A DNA stretch of 64,000 nt from an uncultured Bacteroidota bacterium. Lineage in GTDB: Bacteria > Bacteroidota > Ignavibacteria > UBA10030 > UBA8401. The position numbers were made by a program, and so were the translations under genes. Shown in pieces: positions 53,150 through 61,600 of this stretch (within the stretch, counting starts at the first letter, position 1; each line of letters starts with the position of its first letter). The notes below the pieces were generated by a model. That model saw nothing but the letters and a program-made list of their open reading frames with translations, was not told the origin of the DNA and made no database searches. The stretch is taken from contig CALETH010000028.1 in assembly GCA_937920105.1 (NCBI GenBank), positions 1-64,000 of the forward strand. The letters are read 5' to 3'.

Positions 53150-53215
53150 GATTCCTCGCTACGCTCCCGATAAGTCCCGCTTTGGCGGGATAAATACGGG
53201 ACAGGTCGGAATGAC
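53150..53215. repeat. compound REP-like element
   Basis: Family ends GATTCC and GGAATGAC enclose an inner hairpin TCCCGC-TTT-GCGGGA-like (53175-53190) and GGGACAGG; like the element at 39097 it is a palindrome within a palindrome. Lies between the M29-like gene stop and the methyltransferase start. Confidence 0.75.
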
Positions 53216-53230
53216 AAATTTTTATTATCC

Positions 53231-53258
53231 TTCCTAATTCTGACTTCTTACTTCTACA
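53231..53258. repeat. heptamer array (TTCTNAN) containing a stop codon
   Basis: Four units (TTCCTAA, TTCTGAC and two more). The TAG of the M29-like gene (53254-53256, read on the minus strand) is in the last unit. Confidence 0.75.
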
Positions 53259-54267
53259 TTAAAAACTTTCCTTTTTCCATAATTTTTTCGTCGTCCATCC
53301 AAATATCAAAATTGCGACCAACGCAATCTATGTGTGTGGTGGAAATCCATGTTTGGCCAGTGTGTTCTGCGTAAGGATGTCCGAAGGCAATGTGAATTCC
53401 GGGGATTTTTTCATCTTGCAAAATATTTCCTATCACATTTTTTATGGCGATGTTTGTTCCAATAGCAAATTCTCCAACACGATTACTGTTTTCATCAGTG
53501 TTGGTGTAGGCAGTAAATTCTTGTAATAGTTCTTTATTACTGCATTCTATTTTTGCGATACGATTTTCTACTATATCTATATAGACTGGAGTTTTTTGTA
53601 TATCTCCATATTTTTGGCAAAGATAATCTCCTACTACACCATCAACAACAAATTTTCCGTTGGTATTTTGTGGGGATGTGAAAATTTCTCCTCCGGGAAG
53701 ATTCCCCCATTTTTCCGGTGTAATAATTCCGCTGGTTTTTAACCATTTAAGATTGGGTGAAAATGTTGCTATAATATTGGTTCCTGCGGGTGTTGTGGCT
53801 TTAATGATTTTTGTTTGACGTGCTTTTTCTACTAATTTTTGACTGATTGCATCGACTTGTAAAAAATCTGCCTGCATTCCTTCTAACATTATTTGCTTAT
53901 CTATATTGACCATGTGTCCGTGACGAATTTTGTGTTGTCCTACCACTTTCGTCATTTGAATTCGTGAGCCAAGTTCTCCTGTTTGTACCATGCAAGCAAA
54001 TATACTGACTTGCGATTTTGCAAGGTCTTCCAAAATTGGTTGCGGCATATCTTTTAATGGTCGTTGTGCGTAATCTTCCAATACAAAAACGCTGTATTCT
54101 GAGCCAACTTTTTCTATTTCATGGATGAGTGCTGAAGCGATTTCTATTGATTTTCTATCGGTAATCAATGTCATTCGTTCGTTTGGTTTGAGGCGAAGAC
54201 ACACGTTGATTGCATTATATGCTCCTTTACTTAATCGTGTGTCAAATGTTACGGTTGTTTCTGTCAT
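53254..54267 (-). CDS. M29-like aminopeptidase
   Basis: A 337-residue putative metallo-aminopeptidase. The C-terminal half has the M29-type metal-site blocks LPGGEIFTSPQ, VGEFAIGTN, DEKIPGIHIAFGHPYAEHTGQ and THIDCVG, giving Glu, His and Asp ligands; the N-terminal half (GAYNAINVCLRLKPNERM) is the Rossmann-like substrate domain. It removes N-terminal residues from peptides in the cytosol. No signal peptide. Both ends touch heptamer arrays: one directly before the ATG and one holding the stop codon. Confidence 0.85.
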   Translation of the reverse strand: MTETTVTFDTRLSKGAYNAINVCLRLKPNERMTLITDRKSIEIASALIHEIEKVGSEYSVFVLEDYAQRPLKDMPQPILEDLAKSQVSIFACMVQTGELGSRIQMTKVVGQHKIRHGHMVNIDKQIMLEGMQADFLQVDAISQKLVEKARQTKIIKATTPAGTNIIATFSPNLKWLKTSGIITPEKWGNLPGGEIFTSPQNTNGKFVVDGVVGDYLCQKYGDIQKTPVYIDIVENRIAKIECSNKELLQEFTAYTNTDENSNRVGEFAIGTNIAIKNVIGNILQDEKIPGIHIAFGHPYAEHTGQTWISTTHIDCVGRNFDIWMDDEKIMEKGKFLM

Positions 54268-54300
54268 AGTTTTCAGTTATGAGTTATTAGTTATAAGTTT
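54268..54300. repeat. heptamer array directly upstream of a start codon
   Basis: AGTTTTC, AGTTATG and two further AGTTAT-type units fill the space from the M29-like start codon (54267) to near the stop of the FG-GAP gene (54303), so the whole 35-bp spacer is array. Confidence 0.75.
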
Positions 54301-54302
54301 AT

Positions 54303-55787
54303 TTATTTTATCATTATCATTTTTTTTGTTTCAGAAAATTTGCCTGCTGTGAGACGGTAATAATATATTCCACTTGTTAATGATGAAGCATTAAATGGTA
54401 TTTGATATGCTCCTGCTTGCATTTCTTGATTGAGTAATGTTGTTATTTCTTTTCCTAAAATATTGTACACTTTTAAAATTACTTTTTCATTGGTGGGGAT
54501 TTGAAATTGTATTTCTGTGGTTGGGTTAAATGGATTGGGATAGTTTTGTTGTAGTGTATAATTTTCTGGGATATTTATTAATTCTCTCTTTATTGTTGTA
54601 ATTGTATTCCCTTTATTTAACACAATTGCTATTTGATTTTTTGTATATACTTCAGTAAATCGAGTAGCAATAATATCTTGGTAATTATCATTGTTAATAT
54701 CTGCTACTTGAAATGATGTAAGTGTATCAATTCCTAATTTTACTGGAATTGGATTTTGAAATGTTCCATTTCCATTACCTAATAAATACCACAATGTATC
54801 TGATATAATACCTTTCAGAGGAGTAAATGTAGTTGCTACAAAAATATCAAGTTTTCCATCATTATTAAAATCTCCTACTTGTGGTTGTATTTCACCAAGG
54901 TTTAGATTGGTTTTAGTAGAAATTAAAGAAGATGAAAAATCTCCTACTCCTGTACCAAATTGTACTTTTACTGTATCCGTGAAACGGATTTGAGAAACTA
55001 AATCTGGAATACCATCATTATTAAAATCTCCAATGTTGGAATTAAATCCTATTAAATAAGTTTTTTTAGTAAATACCCCATTTGTTTCTTGTTTATACCA
55101 ATGACCTGAGCCTTTTAGAATATCTATTCTTCCATCATTATCAAAATCTGTAAATTGTATCCATCCTACTCCACCTCCTACATCAGGATGAGAAACTCTT
55201 GTAAATGTATTATCATGATTATTGTAATATATTCGAAGTGCTGATGAAAATTGGCTTTGTGCTTCATTAAATGTTAAAATGATATCTTGATAACCATCAT
55301 TATTAATATCAACACAACGAAGAACTTGAATATTATTACAGGTATCAGTAAAAAAGAATGTGTCTGCAATTGCACCAACTGGGTCAATTCCCATAAATAT
55401 TGCCAAACCATTTCCTCCGCTACTAATAACATCCATTTTACCATCATTGTTTATGTCGGCAATATCGTACATCAAACCATTGGAAAATACAAAATTTGTA
55501 TTAACTGTGTGAGGAAAAATCTGTTCTGGTTGAAAAGTTCCATTACTATTTCCTTGTAAAACGTTATAAAAAATACTTGTTTGAGGAACAAGCATCCCAC
55601 TACTATCTCTGTAAATAGTATTTGTTCCACCAATAATATCTACTTTTCCATCATTATCGTAATCTCTGATTAAGAAATAATTTGGGTAACCATTGTATTG
55701 ATAATGTGTTGGTGTTGTTTCAAATCCTTTCCATTGAGCAAAAAGATTGATGGTTATAAAAAACAGTAATACAAATTTTTTTATCAT
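54303..55787 (-). CDS. FG-GAP/VCBS repeat protein with T9SS sorting domain
   Basis: A 494-residue secreted protein: signal peptide (MIKKFVLLFFITINLFAQ), then seven calcium-binding FG-GAP/VCBS repeats (DYDNDGKVDIIGG, DINNDGKMDVISS, DFDNDGRIDILKG, DFNNDGKLDIFVA and three more) that fit a seven-bladed propeller over residues about 35-390, then a type A sorting domain with NYPNPFNPTTEIQFQIP. It is likely a calcium-stabilised adhesin or binding protein attached to the surface by T9SS. Its ATG directly follows the ybdK stop. Confidence 0.93.
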   Translation of the reverse strand: MIKKFVLLFFITINLFAQWKGFETTPTHYQYNGYPNYFLIRDYDNDGKVDIIGGTNTIYRDSSGMLVPQTSIFYNVLQGNSNGTFQPEQIFPHTVNTNFVFSNGLMYDIADINNDGKMDVISSGGNGLAIFMGIDPVGAIADTFFFTDTCNNIQVLRCVDINNDGYQDIILTFNEAQSQFSSALRIYYNNHDNTFTRVSHPDVGGGVGWIQFTDFDNDGRIDILKGSGHWYKQETNGVFTKKTYLIGFNSNIGDFNNDGIPDLVSQIRFTDTVKVQFGTGVGDFSSSLISTKTNLNLGEIQPQVGDFNNDGKLDIFVATTFTPLKGIISDTLWYLLGNGNGTFQNPIPVKLGIDTLTSFQVADINNDNYQDIIATRFTEVYTKNQIAIVLNKGNTITTIKRELINIPENYTLQQNYPNPFNPTTEIQFQIPTNEKVILKVYNILGKEITTLLNQEMQAGAYQIPFNASSLTSGIYYYRLTAGKFSETKKMIMIK

Positions 55788-56906
55788 TTATTTTTGTAAT
55801 CCTGATGTTGTTTCGCTAACAATGTAATCTACAACGGCTCGCATATCACGAGTTTTTTCCCATACTTTTACTTGTCTATCAGCACCAGTTCCATTGTTGA
55901 GCATTTCGTACACGTAATTTATTTCTTCACGACTTCCTAAATCGTCAACAACGTCATCGACAAATTCCAAAAGTTCATTAATGAGTGTGTTGGTTGGTAC
56001 TTCTTCTTGTTTTCCGAAATCTATAAGTTTTCCGGAAATTCCATACCGTGCAGCTCGCCAACGGTTTTCATTAATTAATCTCCCTTTATAAATTCTAAAT
56101 CCGAGATTTTGTTTGAAGAGTTTGTAGAGTTTTGCAGTTACTGCTTGCATGAGTGCCGCAAGTGCGATGGTTTCATCAACTCGCATGGGAATATCACAAA
56201 TTCTCCATTCTAATGTGTGAAACATTGGATGCAAACGTATATCCCACCAGATTTTTTTTGGATTATCAATACAGTTGGTTTTTACTAAAAGTTTTACATA
56301 TTCTTCGTACTCAGAAAGACTTTCAAAAACATCGGGAACTCCTGTGCGGGGAAAGCGTTCAAAAATTTTTATACGATAGGATTTAAATCCCGTGTTGCTT
56401 CCTTCCCAAAATGGTGAGTTGGTGGAAAGTGCAAAAATATGCGGGATAAAATATCGTGCGGTATTCATAATTTGAATTGCTGTTTCACGGTCAGGCATTC
56501 CAACATGAACATGCAATCCGAAAATGAGATTGGCTCTCGCAATTTGCTGCATATCTTCTACAATAATTTTGTAGCGGATGCCATCGGTAATTTTTTGGTC
56601 TTCCCATCGTGAAAAGGGATGTGTTCCTGCAGCAGCAATTCGCATTCCTGCACGTTCGGCAAGCTTGGCAAGTTCTGTCCGCAGTTTTATTACTTCTCTT
56701 CGTGCTTCGGAAATATTTTTGCAAACGTCTGTTCCGACTTCCACAACGGATTGGTGCATTTCTGGTTTGACATTTTCTTTGAGTATCATTTTCCCATCTT
56801 CCAAAATTTGCTGGATATGAGAATGAAGTTCTCGTGTTGCTGGATTGACGATTTGAAATTCTTCCTCTATGCCGAGGGTGAATTGTTCGCTTGGGAGTTT
56901 TTTCAT
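55788..56906 (-). CDS. ybdK: YbdK-type carboxylate-amine ligase (GCS2 family)
   Basis: A 372-residue ATP-dependent ligase of the GCS2 family (COG2170). TLGIEEEFQIVNPATREL (residues 11-28) carries the metal-binding glutamates, VEVGTDVCKNISEARREV and NLIFGLHVHVGMPDRETAI are substrate/metal blocks, and RICDIPMRVDETIALAALM follows. E. coli YbdK has weak glutamate-cysteine ligase activity in vitro, but the natural product is unknown. Together with the ATP-grasp and esterase genes upstream it forms a small biosynthetic module. Confidence 0.92.
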   Translation of the reverse strand: MKKLPSEQFTLGIEEEFQIVNPATRELHSHIQQILEDGKMILKENVKPEMHQSVVEVGTDVCKNISEARREVIKLRTELAKLAERAGMRIAAAGTHPFSRWEDQKITDGIRYKIIVEDMQQIARANLIFGLHVHVGMPDRETAIQIMNTARYFIPHIFALSTNSPFWEGSNTGFKSYRIKIFERFPRTGVPDVFESLSEYEEYVKLLVKTNCIDNPKKIWWDIRLHPMFHTLEWRICDIPMRVDETIALAALMQAVTAKLYKLFKQNLGFRIYKGRLINENRWRAARYGISGKLIDFGKQEEVPTNTLINELLEFVDDVVDDLGSREEINYVYEMLNNGTGADRQVKVWEKTRDMRAVVDYIVSETTSGLQK

Positions 56907-56918
56907 AATGTTTTTTTT

Positions 56919-56948
56919 AGAATTCAGAAGTCAGAATTCTGAATTCAG
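56919..56948. repeat. heptamer array (GAATTCA type)
   Basis: Four units of AGAATTC/AGAAGTC type in phase, between the decayed four-helix-bundle gene and the ybdK start; this copy reads opposite to the other TTCTGAA arrays. Confidence 0.75.
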
Positions 56949-56951
56949 TTT

Positions 56952-57186
56952 TTATTTAGTTTTTGAATTATAAATTGCTTTCATATATCCTGTTAATAAT
57001 TTACTTACCTCTTCTAAATTTTCAAAAAGTTCATTGGTATTTGCATAATGCAAGTCAGAAATCAAAATGAGATAATATCGGCATTCTTCCAGCGAACCTT
57101 GTGCAATATTATACAGATAAAACAAATTGATGTGCTTTTTGCCAAACAATTAAATCTTTAAAAGTTTTCGCTGTTTCGTTTTGCAT
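56952..57186 (-). pseudogene. four-helix-bundle protein gene with internal deletion
   Basis: Reading from an ATG at 57186 gives MQNETAKTFKDLIVWQKAHQ and then FVLSV and a stop; in the next frame the text continues as YNIAQGSLEECRYYLILISD to a stop at 56952. These are the N- and C-terminal parts of the four-helix-bundle (23S rRNA intervening-sequence protein) family, normally about 118 residues. Roughly 40 central residues are missing and the frame is broken at about 57110. The two pieces can no longer make the normal protein. Confidence 0.85.
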
Positions 57187-57191
57187 ACTAA

Positions 57192-57226
57192 TTCTGATTT
57201 CTGAATTCCGACTTCTGTATTCTTAT
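57192..57226. repeat. heptamer array containing a stop codon
   Basis: Five units (TTCTGAT, TTCTGAA, and three more). The ATP-grasp stop (57223-57225) is in the last one. Confidence 0.8.
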
Positions 57227-58176
57227 AAAGATTTTCCACCCGCAAATGCTTTCACAAATTTTCCCCAGGTAAGATTATTTTGGCCGGGTTTGTGTTCTTT
57301 TGCTTTTTGGATAAGCATGTTTGCTGCTGCTTCAAGTACCCAATCAAAATTTTCTTGTCCAACAGAATTTACATCTGCATCGGGTGCGGGATTGCAGAAA
57401 TCTATTGCTAAAGGTACACCATCTCGCACAGCAAATTCTACAGTATTAAAATCGTAACCCAATGCTTGGTTAAGTGCGAGTGTATCTTTTTCTACTCGTT
57501 CTAACAATTTTTTTGCAACCGGTGGTCCATTTTTTACATAACGGAGATGGTGTGGATTGCGTGGTTCGTATTGCATGATGCGGACATCTTTTCCACCAAT
57601 GCAATAGCAACGAAAATATTCTGTGAAGATGACTTCTTCTTGCAACATCATTACAAGTTGTCCGGTTTCATTGTAGGCTTTGAAAAATTCTTCGTAGCTG
57701 CTGAGTTTGTAAACATTTTTCCAACCACCGCCGGCGAATGGTTTGAAGTATGCGGGAAATCCGACATAGTTAAAAATTCCTTCCCAATCTAATGGATAGG
57801 CGAGATTTCTCATGGAACGTTCGTTGGTATCGGGTGGATGTTGGTTAGATGGTAAGAGTACAGTTTTTGGTACGGCAACTCCGATTTTTGTGGCAAGTGC
57901 GTTGTTAAAAAATTTTTCATCGGCGCTCCACCAAAATGGATTGTTGACTACTGCTGTTCCGCTGAGTGCTGCGTTTTTTAAATATCCGCGATAAAATGGG
58001 ATGTCTTGCGAAATGCGGTCTAAGATAACATCGTACTGGCATTGTTCGCCTTGTACTACTTTATCTATGCGGACAAATTCTGCGGTGATTCCTTTTTCTT
58101 TTTTTGAGTTGATGCGTTCTACTAATGCTGGCGGAAAGGTGTTTTCCTGCCCAAAGAGGATTCCGATTTTTTTCAT
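57223..58176 (-). CDS. RimK-like ATP-grasp ligase
   Basis: A 317-residue ATP-grasp protein: GILFGQENTFPPALVERIN opens a pre-ATP-grasp domain, NALATKIGVAVPKTVLL the linker, YPLDWEGIFNYVGFPAYFKPFAGG the ATP-binding Lys and glycine loop, LQEEV and the NTVEFAVRDGVPLAIDFCNP segment the Mg-binding Glu/Asp/Asn. Such enzymes make amide bonds via acyl-phosphates. An AAGGAAA site lies before the ATG. With a GCS2-type ligase downstream and a COG4947-like esterase upstream it suggests synthesis of a peptide-like metabolite or peptide tag. Confidence 0.85.
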   Translation of the reverse strand: MKKIGILFGQENTFPPALVERINSKKEKGITAEFVRIDKVVQGEQCQYDVILDRISQDIPFYRGYLKNAALSGTAVVNNPFWWSADEKFFNNALATKIGVAVPKTVLLPSNQHPPDTNERSMRNLAYPLDWEGIFNYVGFPAYFKPFAGGGWKNVYKLSSYEEFFKAYNETGQLVMMLQEEVIFTEYFRCYCIGGKDVRIMQYEPRNPHHLRYVKNGPPVAKKLLERVEKDTLALNQALGYDFNTVEFAVRDGVPLAIDFCNPAPDADVNSVGQENFDWVLEAAANMLIQKAKEHKPGQNNLTWGKFVKAFAGGKSL

Positions 58177-58230
58177 GGTGTTTCCTTTCTAAAAATATAA
58201 ATGAATAATTTTTACTTTTTCAATTTTAAA

Positions 58231-58947
58231 TTAAATTCTTGACAAATACTTTGGGAACATTTCTCGCCACCAGGGCCAATCGTGACCAACGCCTTGTCTA
58301 TCATCTAACCAATGATTTATTCCTTTAGAGAAAAGTATTCCGGAAAGTTTATGATTTTCTCCGCGGCAACTATCCCACTCACCTGTTCCTAACACAATTC
58401 CCATTTGATGTAAGTGGTGAAAATACCATGGGTCACTTAAATTCGGCATGTAATCCATTGGATTGTTGAAATAACAATTATCATCATAATATCCATCAAT
58501 AAATTGTTTAATATCAAATGCACCGCTCATGCTGAATACATATCCTACTTTATCGGGATGACGAAATGCGATATTGGCTGAATGATATCCACCAAAACTA
58601 CATCCGGCAACACCAACTTTGCTTCGTCCGGTTTCTCGCATAGCATATTCAAATACATCGTGCAAAATTACATTTTCGTACGCCATATGGGTTTTTACTC
58701 TATCGGCGGGATGGATGGATTTGTTGTACCAACTTTGTTCATCTATTCCATTCGGACAGTAAATTTTAATGAGTCCGGCATCTAAAAAATATGAGGCAGA
58801 TTCTATTAATTTAAAATCTTTGTTTTGATAATGATTACCGAGTGAGGTGGGAAATGCGATGATGGGATATCCGGAATGTCCGAAAACAGCCATTTCAAAA
58901 TCTCTGCTGAGGTACGGTGTGTACCAGCGTATAAGTTGTTCTTGCAT
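58231..58947 (-). CDS. alpha/beta-hydrolase esterase (COG4947-like)
   Basis: A 238-residue alpha/beta hydrolase without signal peptide. Nucleophile elbow VAGCSFGGYHSANIAF (Ser117), acid in LGTGEWDSCRGEN, catalytic His in GVGHDWPWWREMFP. The N-terminal HSGYPIIAFPTSLGNHYQNKDF and CPNGIDEQSWYN segments fit the COG4947 esterase group. It is the first gene of the esterase/ATP-grasp/ybdK group (55 bp and, after the decayed gene, 316 bp spacers). It may release or proofread the ligase product; this is inference. Confidence 0.88.
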   Translation of the reverse strand: MQEQLIRWYTPYLSRDFEMAVFGHSGYPIIAFPTSLGNHYQNKDFKLIESASYFLDAGLIKIYCPNGIDEQSWYNKSIHPADRVKTHMAYENVILHDVFEYAMRETGRSKVGVAGCSFGGYHSANIAFRHPDKVGYVFSMSGAFDIKQFIDGYYDDNCYFNNPMDYMPNLSDPWYFHHLHQMGIVLGTGEWDSCRGENHKLSGILFSKGINHWLDDRQGVGHDWPWWREMFPKYLSRI

Positions 58948-59133
58948 GTTATATCAATTTTTTATAAGTGATTGGAAAGGTTTTATGAATATATAATTTA
59001 TGTGAAATATAGCACTTTTTCTATGAAAGTAAAAAGGATAATGGATGAAAGATAAAAAACGAATTACTAAATACTAAAAGAACTTTTTTCTTGCAAAGTC
59101 GCAAACATAATATTCGGAATTCAAAATCCGAAA

Positions 59134-59180
59134 TTCTAATTTCTTCCTTCTTAATTCTTACCTCTTACTTCTTAATTCTC
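59134..59180. repeat. heptamer array forming the 3' end of the HEAT gene
   Basis: Seven units from TTCTAAT (59134) through TTCTTAA (59169-59175). The stop at 59158-59160 and the last six codons (encoding ELRSKR) are array. An octamer pair TGCAAAGT, CGCAAACA lies at 59092-59107. Confidence 0.85.
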
Positions 59181-59925
59181 TATCAATATATTTTTTTGCT
59201 TGTTCTTGTGTGAGTGCGGAAAAATTTTTGTAGCGTTCGTGAACATCGATAATTTCTTCTAATGCTTTTGCAACGAGTTCTTGATTTTCCCACGTTTTTA
59301 AATCTCGAACAACAATTTCTAAACATCCTTTTTTGTACGCGATTTGTCCGAGTACGTGAACTAATGTATTTTTTACTCTTGTTGTGGTATCATGTTGGAG
59401 TTCTTTTAATAATGGTAAAATATCGTGTGGATATTTTCTTCCGCGGAGTTCTATTCCGTGACATATTTCTCTGCGGATTTCTTTGTTTTCGTGATGAAGA
59501 TATTTTTTTGCCCATTGCAAAACGGGTTTCGGATTTTTTTCTCCCATTTTTTTGATTGAACCGATAACAGCGTTTCGTACTGAATGATGTTCATCAAATA
59601 ATCCTATATCAAAAAAGTGCTCTACTTTTTCAAAATCTTTTATTCCAATTTCTCCCGCAGCATTGATAGTTGTTTGTCGGATTTTAAAGTTATCGGATTT
59701 CAGTAATTTTTTTAATAAAGAAGTTATTGGTAATTGTAAAGGTGGGTGTGTTTTGTAAATTTTCCCGATGGAAAGATATGCGGTTTTTCTGATGTAGGTA
59801 TCTTCATCAGAAAAATAGGTGGGTATTTTTTTGAGTTTTTGTTTTTGGATTTCTGAAAAAATTTCTGTGTTGATTTTTTCTACAAGTGTGGTTCGTTGGG
59901 GTTTGGAAAGTGTATAAAAAGACAT
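59158..59925 (-). CDS. HEAT-repeat protein
   Basis: A 255-residue all-helical protein built of about six HEAT repeats: YIRKTAYLSIGKIYKTHP, KIRQTTINAAGEIGIKDF, SVRNAVIGSIKKMGEKNP, EIRREICHGIELRGRKYP, RVKNTLVHVLGQIAYKKG. The layout is like small DNA alkylation-repeat or PBS-lyase-like proteins, but the DNA-contacting residues of AlkD cannot be assigned. The longer frame starts at a TTG (59934) inside a heptamer array; ATG 59925 is preferred. The last six residues come from another array. Confidence 0.82.
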   Translation of the reverse strand: MSFYTLSKPQRTTLVEKINTEIFSEIQKQKLKKIPTYFSDEDTYIRKTAYLSIGKIYKTHPPLQLPITSLLKKLLKSDNFKIRQTTINAAGEIGIKDFEKVEHFFDIGLFDEHHSVRNAVIGSIKKMGEKNPKPVLQWAKKYLHHENKEIRREICHGIELRGRKYPHDILPLLKELQHDTTTRVKNTLVHVLGQIAYKKGCLEIVVRDLKTWENQELVAKALEEIIDVHERYKNFSALTQEQAKKYIDRELRSKR

Positions 59926-59931
59926 TTTTTT

Positions 59932-59966
59932 CAATTAAAAATTAACAATGAAAAATTATCAATATT
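59932..59966. repeat. heptamer array upstream of HEAT gene
   Basis: Five units (CAATTAA, AAATTAA and three more) starting 6 nt before the HEAT start codon on its strand. Same family as 39831-39858 read in the other direction. Confidence 0.65.
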
Positions 59967-60001
59967 ATTTTTTTTAAATTACAGATATAAGATTTTTTTC
60001 T

Positions 60002-60025
60002 CGCAAAGACGCAAAGTCGCTAATC
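60002..60025. repeat. octamer array (CGCAAAGN)
   Basis: CGCAAAGA, CGCAAAGT and a decayed third unit; related to 59092-59107. A small palindrome TCCGCC-ACG-GGCGGA is at 60120-60134. The whole 59926-60229 gap holds no gene. Confidence 0.6.
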
Positions 60026-60157
60026 TTTTAATAAATGGAACACTGGGTATACATTTTATTTCTATAATTACAATAATTCATTGTTTTTTTCACATAAAAA
60101 ATAGAACACTGATTTGTTATCCGCCACGGGCGGATTACTATGATATTCACTGAAATA

Positions 60158-60231
60158 TTCTATCTTCTACCTTCTGAATTCTGACTTCTTAATTCTCACT
60201 TACTCCACTACTCATTTACTCAACTACTTTC
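60158..60231. repeat. fused heptamer and octamer arrays at pntB end
   Basis: Six heptamers (TTCTATC ... TTCTCAC, 60158-60199) pass without a gap into four octamers (TTACTCCA, CTACTCAT and two more, 60200-60231). The pntB stop (60230-60232) is at the edge. Confidence 0.85.
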
Positions 60232-61600
60232 AAACTTTTTTAAACTCCGCCACCAAACCTTGAACAACATTCTTCGCATCTCCAAAAAGCATTCGTGTGT
60301 TGGGTTTGAAAAATAATGGATTTTCAATTCCTGCAAAACCAGAAGCCATTGAACGTTTCATTACGATTACAGTTTTTGCCATATCAACATTGATAATCGG
60401 CATTCCATAAATGGGACTACTTTTATCTTCTCGTGCAGACGGATTGACAACATCATTTGCTCCAATGACTAAACACACATCGATGGTTTCCATAATGGGA
60501 TTGACGGCGTCCATTTCAAAAAGTTTATCGTACGAAACATTGGCTTCAGCAAGTAATACGTTCATGTGTCCGGGCATTCTTCCTGCAACGGGATGGATGA
60601 TGTAACGAACTTCTGCTCCATTGTGTTCCAACAATTCTCCCAACTCGCGAACAACGTGTTGGGCTTGTGCAACAGCAAGTCCGTAACCGGGAACAACCGC
60701 AACAGAACGTGCTGCTTCCAAAATGTAATACGCATCTTCAACAGAAACAGATTTTACTTCTCCTTGTGCTGCATTACTTGTTTGCATTGTTACCGAACCA
60801 AATCCGCTGAACAACACATTGGTGAGTGAACGGTTCATTGCTTTGCACATAATTTGTGTAAGAATAATTCCGCTGGCACCAACAAGTGAACCAGTAACAA
60901 TCAACACATTATTTTGGATAGCAAATCCGGCAAAACATGCAGCAATTCCAGAATAACTGTTGAGCAGCGAAATCACCACCGGCATATCCGCTCCACCAAT
61001 TGGAATAACGGATGTTATCCCTAAAATAAATGATAATACAATTATAAAAAGAAAAATTTCCGGACTTAATTCTGGTTGGAGAACAAAAATAATTCCCAAT
61101 ACAATTGCTGAAAGTAAAAGTAATCCATTTACAAATTTTTGTCCGGAAAAAAGAATTGGTTTTCCTGTCATCACTTCTTTGAGTTTTGCCCATGCAATAA
61201 CACTTCCGGTAAATGTTATTCCGCCAACAAGGATTGTGAGAAATAATGTTGTGGACGTGTAGCAATCAAACGAAGCTGCTCGGTGATATTCTGCCCAGCC
61301 AACAAGCAAACTCGCAAGTCCGCCATAACCATTTAAGAGTGCAACCATTTGCGGCATTTCGGTCATCTTTACAATTTTTGCGAGGATTATTCCGATGACA
61401 GAACCAATGAGCATTCCAACAATAATCCACGTGAAATCAAGAATTTGGTAATGAATGATTGTTGCGAGTATTGCGATGAGCATTCCAACGGCAGAAATTA
61501 AATTTCCACGACGTGCGGTTTCCGGTTTTCCTAATTTTTTTAATCCGATAATAAAAAGTGTTGCGGCGATGATGTATAAAATTTCTGCAAATGATGTCAT
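60230..61600 (-). CDS. pntB: NAD(P) transhydrogenase beta subunit
   Basis: A 456-residue membrane protein: about eight to nine hydrophobic helices (residues 1-265) then the cytosolic NADP(H)-binding domain III (about 275-456) with VVPGYGLAVAQAQHVVREL, HPVAGRMPGHMNVLLAEA, VCLVIGANDVVNP and the lid MKRSMASGFAGIENPLF. It couples proton flow to hydride transfer from NADH to NADP+. Its ATG directly abuts the pntAB stop. Confidence 0.95.
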   Translation of the reverse strand: MTSFAEILYIIAATLFIIGLKKLGKPETARRGNLISAVGMLIAILATIIHYQILDFTWIIVGMLIGSVIGIILAKIVKMTEMPQMVALLNGYGGLASLLVGWAEYHRAASFDCYTSTTLFLTILVGGITFTGSVIAWAKLKEVMTGKPILFSGQKFVNGLLLLSAIVLGIIFVLQPELSPEIFLFIIVLSFILGITSVIPIGGADMPVVISLLNSYSGIAACFAGFAIQNNVLIVTGSLVGASGIILTQIMCKAMNRSLTNVLFSGFGSVTMQTSNAAQGEVKSVSVEDAYYILEAARSVAVVPGYGLAVAQAQHVVRELGELLEHNGAEVRYIIHPVAGRMPGHMNVLLAEANVSYDKLFEMDAVNPIMETIDVCLVIGANDVVNPSAREDKSSPIYGMPIINVDMAKTVIVMKRSMASGFAGIENPLFFKPNTRMLFGDAKNVVQGLVAEFKKV

